A program made the translations under genes and the position numbers. A DNA stretch of 38,957 bases from an uncultured Solobacterium sp. (GTDB taxonomy: Bacteria > Bacillota_I > Bacilli_A > Erysipelotrichales > Erysipelotrichaceae): positions 1 to 38,957 of the forward strand of contig CAKMPP010000152.1 of the NCBI GenBank assembly GCA_927911475.1, in the 5' to 3' direction. The first letter of the stretch is position 1; each line of letters begins with the position of its first letter. Under the pieces are notes generated by a model that saw only the letters and a program-made list of their open reading frames with translations, was not told the origin of the DNA and did no database searches. Of this stretch, positions 34,831-38,957 are shown piece after piece.

Positions 34831-35706
34831 ATGAATCAGTTTTTTATGCAATTTATCAATGGATTAAACATCGGCTCAATTTATGCACTGATTGCGCTAG
34901 GCTATACGATGGTATATGGTATTGCGAAGTTAATTAACTTTGCGCATGGTGACGTCATCATGGTCGGTGCGTATATTAGTTTTATCAGTATGAAGTTTGG
35001 GTTACCGTGGTGGCTTGCGGTTATTATCTCTATCGTCGCATGTGCTGTTTTAGGCGTTGTAATGGAGAAAGTTGCGTATAAGCCTTTACGTAACGCAAGT
35101 CGTATTTCATTATTGATTACTGCGATTGGTATTAGTTACCTCCTACAGAATTTGTTCCAATTGATCTTTGGCGCAAATCCACAACCATATCATGCGTTTA
35201 TCACCTTACCAGCGTTAAATCTTGGTGGTATTTCAATTCAGGCAAACTATTATATTACATTTAGTGTGTCTGTACTGCTGATGATTTTATTGACGTTATT
35301 TGTAAATAAGACAACGATGGGTAAGGCGATGCGTGCTGTATCAGAGGATGAAGGTGCTGCCAAGTTAATGGGAATTAACGTTGATACTACAATTAGCTTA
35401 ACGTTTGCGATTGGCTGTGCTCTTGCGGCAATTGCGGGTATTCTTTATGCAAATTGTTATCCAATGATTAATCCAACCCTAGGTTCTTTACCTGGTATTA
35501 AGGCGTTTATTGCGGCGGTACTTGGTGGAATCGGTTCAATCCCAGGTGCGGTAATTGGTGCGTTTATCCTTGGAATGGTGGAAGCGATGACCAAGGCATA
35601 TATTTCCTCTCAGTTAACAGATACGATTGTATTTGCGATTTTAATTTTGATGTTGGTATTTAAACCGGCTGGTATTCTAGGTAAGAATGTAAAGGAGAAG
35701 GTGTAA
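34831..35706 (+). CDS. livH: Branched-chain amino-acid ABC transporter permease LivH
   Basis: This 291-residue inner-membrane permease has about eight helices. It shows LNIGSIYALIALGYTMVYGI at the N-terminus, FAHGDVIMVGAY and the coupling helix region AVSEDEGAAKLMGIN. It forms the transmembrane channel with LivM. ATG 34831 follows AAGGAGG (34817-34823). livM begins within a few bases of its stop and the genes share one operon. Confidence 0.95.
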   Translation: MNQFFMQFINGLNIGSIYALIALGYTMVYGIAKLINFAHGDVIMVGAYISFISMKFGLPWWLAVIISIVACAVLGVVMEKVAYKPLRNASRISLLITAIGISYLLQNLFQLIFGANPQPYHAFITLPALNLGGISIQANYYITFSVSVLLMILLTLFVNKTTMGKAMRAVSEDEGAAKLMGINVDTTISLTFAIGCALAAIAGILYANCYPMINPTLGSLPGIKAFIAAVLGGIGSIPGAVIGAFILGMVEAMTKAYISSQLTDTIVFAILILMLVFKPAGILGKNVKEKV

Positions 35707-35709
35707 GTG

Positions 35710-36660
35710 ATGAAGAAACTCAATTTAAAAAACAGACTCCTACTCGAATTTGGCATTACTGCACTAGGATATATCTTGCTCGTTGTACTAATGCGTATTG
35801 GTGTGTTAAAGAGTTATTGGCAAGGTATCTTGATTACAATCTGTATCAATGTAATCTTAACGGTATCTTTAAATATGACAGCAGGTTTCCTTGGTGAACT
35901 TGCGCTAGGTCATGCGGGCTTTATGGCTGCTGGAGCCTACGCTTCTGCGGTATTCACAAAGTCGATGCGTTTATTACCTATCATTGAATTTCCAATTGCG
36001 ATTCTCATCGGTGGTATCGTTGCGATGATTTTAGGTCTTCTTGTTTGTTTGCCAACCCTACGTTTACGTGGAGACTATCTCGCAATCATTACATTAGCCT
36101 TTGGTGAAATTGTACGTAATGTACTTATCAACTTAAAAGTATTGGGTGGTGCTGGTGGTTATTCTGCAATCGCAAAGAATACTACATTTACATGGGCATT
36201 CGCTTTAGCTGCGATTACGGTTTTCTTGTCGTTATCTCTGATTCATTCTCGACATGGTCGATCTATCATTGCGATTCGTGAGGATGAGATTGCGGCTGAA
36301 TCTTCTGGTATCAATACCCAGAAGTATAAAATTATTACTTTCTTATACTCAGCATTCTTTGCGGGTGTAGGTGGTGCTTTATACGCACATTACATGGGCT
36401 TCTTACAACCTAGTGTATTTACATTAGATAAGTCGATTGAGATTTTGGTAATGGTTGTATTAGGCGGTATGGGTAGTATCTTTGGCTCTATTGTTTCCGC
36501 AAGTGTATTAACATTACTGCCAGAAGTATTACGTAGTGTGAGTGATTATCGTATGCTTGTATATTCCATTGTATTAATTTTGATGATGTTAGTGAAACAT
36601 GCACCACAATTACAGACGTTTTTCCATCGTTTCAAAAGGAATAAGGAGGTTCATTCATGA
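35710..36660 (+). CDS. livM: Branched-chain amino-acid ABC transporter permease LivM
   Basis: This 316-residue permease partners LivH. Signature segments are LNMTAGFLGELALGHAGFMAAGAY, RLRGDYLAIITLAFGEI and the coupling loop AIREDEIAAESSGIN. ATG 35710 is favoured over GTG 35707 because of its spacing from AAGGAGAAGG (35692-35701). Its stop overlaps the livG start by ATGA (36657-36660). Confidence 0.95.
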   Translation: MKKLNLKNRLLLEFGITALGYILLVVLMRIGVLKSYWQGILITICINVILTVSLNMTAGFLGELALGHAGFMAAGAYASAVFTKSMRLLPIIEFPIAILIGGIVAMILGLLVCLPTLRLRGDYLAIITLAFGEIVRNVLINLKVLGGAGGYSAIAKNTTFTWAFALAAITVFLSLSLIHSRHGRSIIAIREDEIAAESSGINTQKYKIITFLYSAFFAGVGGALYAHYMGFLQPSVFTLDKSIEILVMVVLGGMGSIFGSIVSASVLTLLPEVLRSVSDYRMLVYSIVLILMMLVKHAPQLQTFFHRFKRNKEVHS

Positions 36661-37427
36661 AAGAGAAGAAATATATTCTAGAAGTTGATGAACTCGGTAT
36701 TAACTTTGGTGGTTTACGTGCTGTAAATAACTTCTCAATGAAGATTGAAGAGAGTCAGCTCTATGGTTTAATTGGACCAAATGGAGCTGGTAAAACAACT
36801 GTATTTAATATGTTAACAGGTGTGTATACACCTACGGATGGTACAGTAAAACTAGAGGGTAAGAAGATTAATGGTATGAAGCCATATGCGATTACTCGTT
36901 TAGGAATTGCACGTACATTCCAGAATATTCGTTTGTTTAAAGATATGACAGTGAAAGAAAATGTCTTAGCTGCTTTGGATACACAAGCAAGTTATGGATT
37001 ATTCTCGGGTATGTTTAAGTTACCAAATTCCTTGAAACAGGAAAAAGATATGGATCAAGAAGCCATGTCCTTATTAGAAGTATTCCATCTGGAAAAGGAT
37101 GCGGATAAACTTGCAAAGAATTTACCATATGGTAAACAGCGTGAGTTAGAAATCATTCGTGCCTTAGGTGCACATCCAAAATTATTGTTGTTGGATGAGC
37201 CTGCAGCAGGTATGAACCCTCAGGAAACAAAGAATCTCATGGAGACAATTCGTCTGGTACGTGATCGTTTCAATATCGCTATCTTATTAATAGAACACGA
37301 TATGAAACTTGTCATGGGTATCTGTGAAAAGATTTCTGTATTAAATTATGGTATGTTGCTGGCGGAAGGAACGCCGGAGGAAATCCGTACAAACCCAGAT
37401 GTTGTAAAGGCATACTTAGGAGAGTGA
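36657..37427 (+). CDS. livG: Branched-chain amino-acid ABC transporter ATPase LivG
   Basis: This 256-residue ATPase has Walker A GPNGAGKTT, the LivG-typical RTFQNIRLFKDMTVKENV, the degenerate signature LPYGKQRELEI, Walker B LLLDEPAAGMNP and the switch histidine in IEHDMKLVMG. It energises LivHM together with LivF. AAGGAGG precedes the ATGA-overlapped start. livF follows after 4 nt. Confidence 0.96.
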   Translation: MKEKKYILEVDELGINFGGLRAVNNFSMKIEESQLYGLIGPNGAGKTTVFNMLTGVYTPTDGTVKLEGKKINGMKPYAITRLGIARTFQNIRLFKDMTVKENVLAALDTQASYGLFSGMFKLPNSLKQEKDMDQEAMSLLEVFHLEKDADKLAKNLPYGKQRELEIIRALGAHPKLLLLDEPAAGMNPQETKNLMETIRLVRDRFNIAILLIEHDMKLVMGICEKISVLNYGMLLAEGTPEEIRTNPDVVKAYLGE

Positions 37428-37431
37428 TGAT

Positions 37432-38136
37432 ATGCTGAAAGTAGAAAATTTAGTTGTACGCTATGGAATGATCGAAGCTATCAAAGGTATCTCCTTTGAA
37501 GTCAATGATGGTGAAATCGTTACTCTAATCGGTGCCAATGGTGCAGGTAAGACAACAACCATGCACACAATCTCAGGTTTATTAAAACCTGCAGAAGGAT
37601 CTATCTTACTAGATGGAGTTGATATTACAAAGATTCCAGCGCATAAGATTGTAATGATGGGACTTGCACAGATTCCTGAACGCAGAAGAGTATTCGCTTC
37701 ACAGACGGTTGAAGAAAATCTTGATCTTGGTGCCTTTACAAGAAAAGATAAAGAAGGAGTTGCGCAAGACTTAGAGCGTGTTTATACGTTATTTCCACGT
37801 TTAAAAGAACGTAAGAAACAATTAGCCGGTACCTTATCTGGTGGTGAACAACAGATGCTTGCAATGGGTAGAGCTTTAATGGCTAAACCAAAGATTCTAT
37901 TATTGGATGAGCCATCTATGGGTTTATCACCATTACTTGTAAAAGAAATTTTTAGAATTATTGCAGAAATTAACAAACAAGGTACTACAATACTATTAGT
38001 AGAACAAAATGCAAAGATGGCACTTGCGATAGCTGATCGTGCATATGTATTAGAAACAGGGAAAATAACATTAGAGGGTAGTGGCCAAGAGTTAGCTGCT
38101 AGCGAGCAAGTTCAGAAAGTTTATCTAGGAGGATAA
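37432..38136 (+). CDS. livF: Branched-chain amino-acid ABC transporter ATPase LivF
   Basis: This 234-residue ATPase has Walker A GANGAGKTT, IPERRRVFASQTVEENL (the LivF hallmark), the full signature LSGGEQQM, Walker B LLLDEPSMGLSP and VEQNAKMAL. The ribosome binding site AGGAGAG overlaps the end of livG. Its own end supplies AGGAGG for the CBS-ACT gene, which starts 4 nt later. Confidence 0.96.
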   Translation: MLKVENLVVRYGMIEAIKGISFEVNDGEIVTLIGANGAGKTTTMHTISGLLKPAEGSILLDGVDITKIPAHKIVMMGLAQIPERRRVFASQTVEENLDLGAFTRKDKEGVAQDLERVYTLFPRLKERKKQLAGTLSGGEQQMLAMGRALMAKPKILLLDEPSMGLSPLLVKEIFRIIAEINKQGTTILLVEQNAKMALAIADRAYVLETGKITLEGSGQELAASEQVQKVYLGG

Positions 38137-38140
38137 AGCA

Positions 38141-38818
38141 ATGTACGTTAAAGATCATATGACGGCGAATCCCATTACGATTACCGCGGATACACCGTTA
38201 TCTAAAGCACTAGAAATTATGGGTAAAAATCATTTCCACCGTTTGCCAGTTGTGGATGAAAATCAAAAACTCATTGGTTTGATTACAGAGGGTCTAGTAA
38301 ATGATGCATCTGGGAAGAACGCAACTTCCTTATCCATTTATGAATTGAATTACCTGTTATCTCGTACACAGGCAAAGGACATCATGATTCGTGATGTACA
38401 TACGATTTCTCCACTAGTTTTCTTGGAAGAAGCTGCGGAAGTCATGTTAGAAAATACAGTCAATGTACTACCGGTCGTGGATGAAGAAAATCATGTGGTG
38501 GGTATTATTACAGAAAAGGACATCTTCTTAACATTCGTTGATTTAATGGGTTTGAAACGTCAAGGTACAAGATTTGTCATGTTGATTGATGATAAGCCTG
38601 GTGTATTTGCGCAGGTAACGAAGTTATTTGCACAAGAGAATGCTAACGTAGAAAATATCGCTGTATATCATACAGACCGTGGCTCTGAGGTTGTTGTTAA
38701 GGCAACAGGTGAAGTTGCGGTAGATAAGATGACAAAGACTTTACAGGATGCTGGATTTAATATTACCAATGTTGTTCAAACAACTACAGATGGTAAGACT
38801 GTTGTCTGGCTAAAGTAG
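38141..38818 (+). CDS. CBS-domain pair plus ACT domain protein
   Basis: This 225-residue cytoplasmic protein has two CBS motifs (MTANPITITADTPLSKAL with HRLPVVDE, and IMIRDVHTISP with VNVLPVVDE, about residues 1-135). An ACT domain follows (FVMLIDDKPGVFAQVTKLF, about 143-215). CBS pairs bind adenosyl ligands and ACT domains bind amino acids, so it looks like a regulatory sensor, similar in layout to AcuB-like proteins. Four nt separate it from livF and a terminator follows it, so it is the last liv-operon gene. Sensing branched-chain amino acids and energy state is a reasonable inference. Confidence 0.85.
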   Translation: MYVKDHMTANPITITADTPLSKALEIMGKNHFHRLPVVDENQKLIGLITEGLVNDASGKNATSLSIYELNYLLSRTQAKDIMIRDVHTISPLVFLEEAAEVMLENTVNVLPVVDEENHVVGIITEKDIFLTFVDLMGLKRQGTRFVMLIDDKPGVFAQVTKLFAQENANVENIAVYHTDRGSEVVVKATGEVAVDKMTKTLQDAGFNITNVVQTTTDGKTVVWLK

Positions 38819-38827
38819 AAGAAATAG

Positions 38828-38852
38828 GGTTCTGCAAGCGCAGAACCTTTTA
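38828..38852 (+). terminator. Intrinsic terminator of the liv operon
   Basis: GGTTCTGC (38828-38835) pairs with GCAGAACC (38840-38847) around AAGC, followed by TTTTAT. Confidence 0.9.
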
Positions 38853-38881
38853 TGATAGAATAAAGAGCACGGAGATCAACT

Positions 38882-38957
38882 ATGAACTGTCAATAAAAAA
38901 ATATATTGAATTGACAGAGCATGACGAAAAACAACTCCTAGGGAGGAGAAATTCAAA
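38882..38957 (+). CDS. Start of an unidentified gene, cut by the window edge
   Basis: GGAG (38871-38874) lies 7 nt before ATG 38882, but that frame stops after four codons. If one G is missing after the ATG (reading ATGGAACTG), the frame opens to the window end as MELSIKKYIELTEHDEKQ. This fits the single-base deletion pattern elsewhere in the window but cannot be tested here. No function can be assigned. Confidence 0.35.

Overview
The window comes from a low-GC Gram-positive anaerobe, most likely a member of the Erysipelotrichia (Firmicutes/Bacillota). This rests on AT-rich sequence with strong AGGAGG-type ribosome binding sites, the rpsG-fusA-tuf order, an oxygen-independent class III ribonucleotide reductase, and Firmicutes-style accessory genes. 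The taxonomic call is inference from gene content and protein style, not a search result.

Layout. 1-3654: end of the translation operon (rpsG', fusA, tuf) closed by a terminator. 3733-6978: an SLC13/DASS-type anion transporter, a secreted tandem-repeat lipoprotein with flavinylation-like motifs behind a Fur-like palindrome, and a small membrane protein. 6997-10581: a GH2 glycosidase, Hsp33 and a DusB-type tRNA-dihydrouridine synthase, tightly packed. 10664-14745: a patatin-like lipase, an HSL-type esterase, an SseB-like protein (minus strand), YaaA and a membrane-anchored GDPD. 14830-18159: a MarR-like domain joined to NrdG, then NrdD and a glutaredoxin-like protein. 18257-20492: an L,D-transpeptidase and an NAD-dependent epimerase. 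20532-23423: the CsoR/CopA(-CopZ) copper operon with a textbook CsoR operator. 23612-28083: two tandem HypB GTPases, a roughly 929-residue iron-sulfur flavoprotein and HypA, with no hydrogenase in view. 28162-29525: a MATE exporter; 29586-29661: tRNA-Lys(CTT) on the minus strand. 29832-32813: a membrane-anchored MerR regulator with an ABC ATPase and permease. 32805-33362: a decayed DUF5131 gene (minus strand). 33598-38818: a complete branched-chain amino-acid ABC operon (livJHMGF) ending in a CBS-ACT protein. There is no gene-free stretch above 300 bases.

Many genes, including the indispensable tuf and nrdD, are split by single-base shifts. Almost all fall in a short homopolymer, and adding or removing one base of the run restores a conserved motif each time. 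I therefore read them as sequence or assembly errors and annotate the genes at full reconstructed span. Readers should not infer loss of function from these breaks. The same artefact could also have created or hidden joins (MarR-NrdG, the end of GDPD, the end of the epimerase).

Most unusual content: the hypB-hypB-flavoprotein-hypA cluster without a hydrogenase; an NrdD that lacks the usual C-terminal zinc/glycyl-radical segment and is coupled to a glutaredoxin gene; the duplicated DLMTGCT lipoprotein; the MerR-transmembrane-zinc-ribbon regulator; and promoters whose -10 box sits only 6-7 nt before the start codon, predicting leaderless mRNAs.
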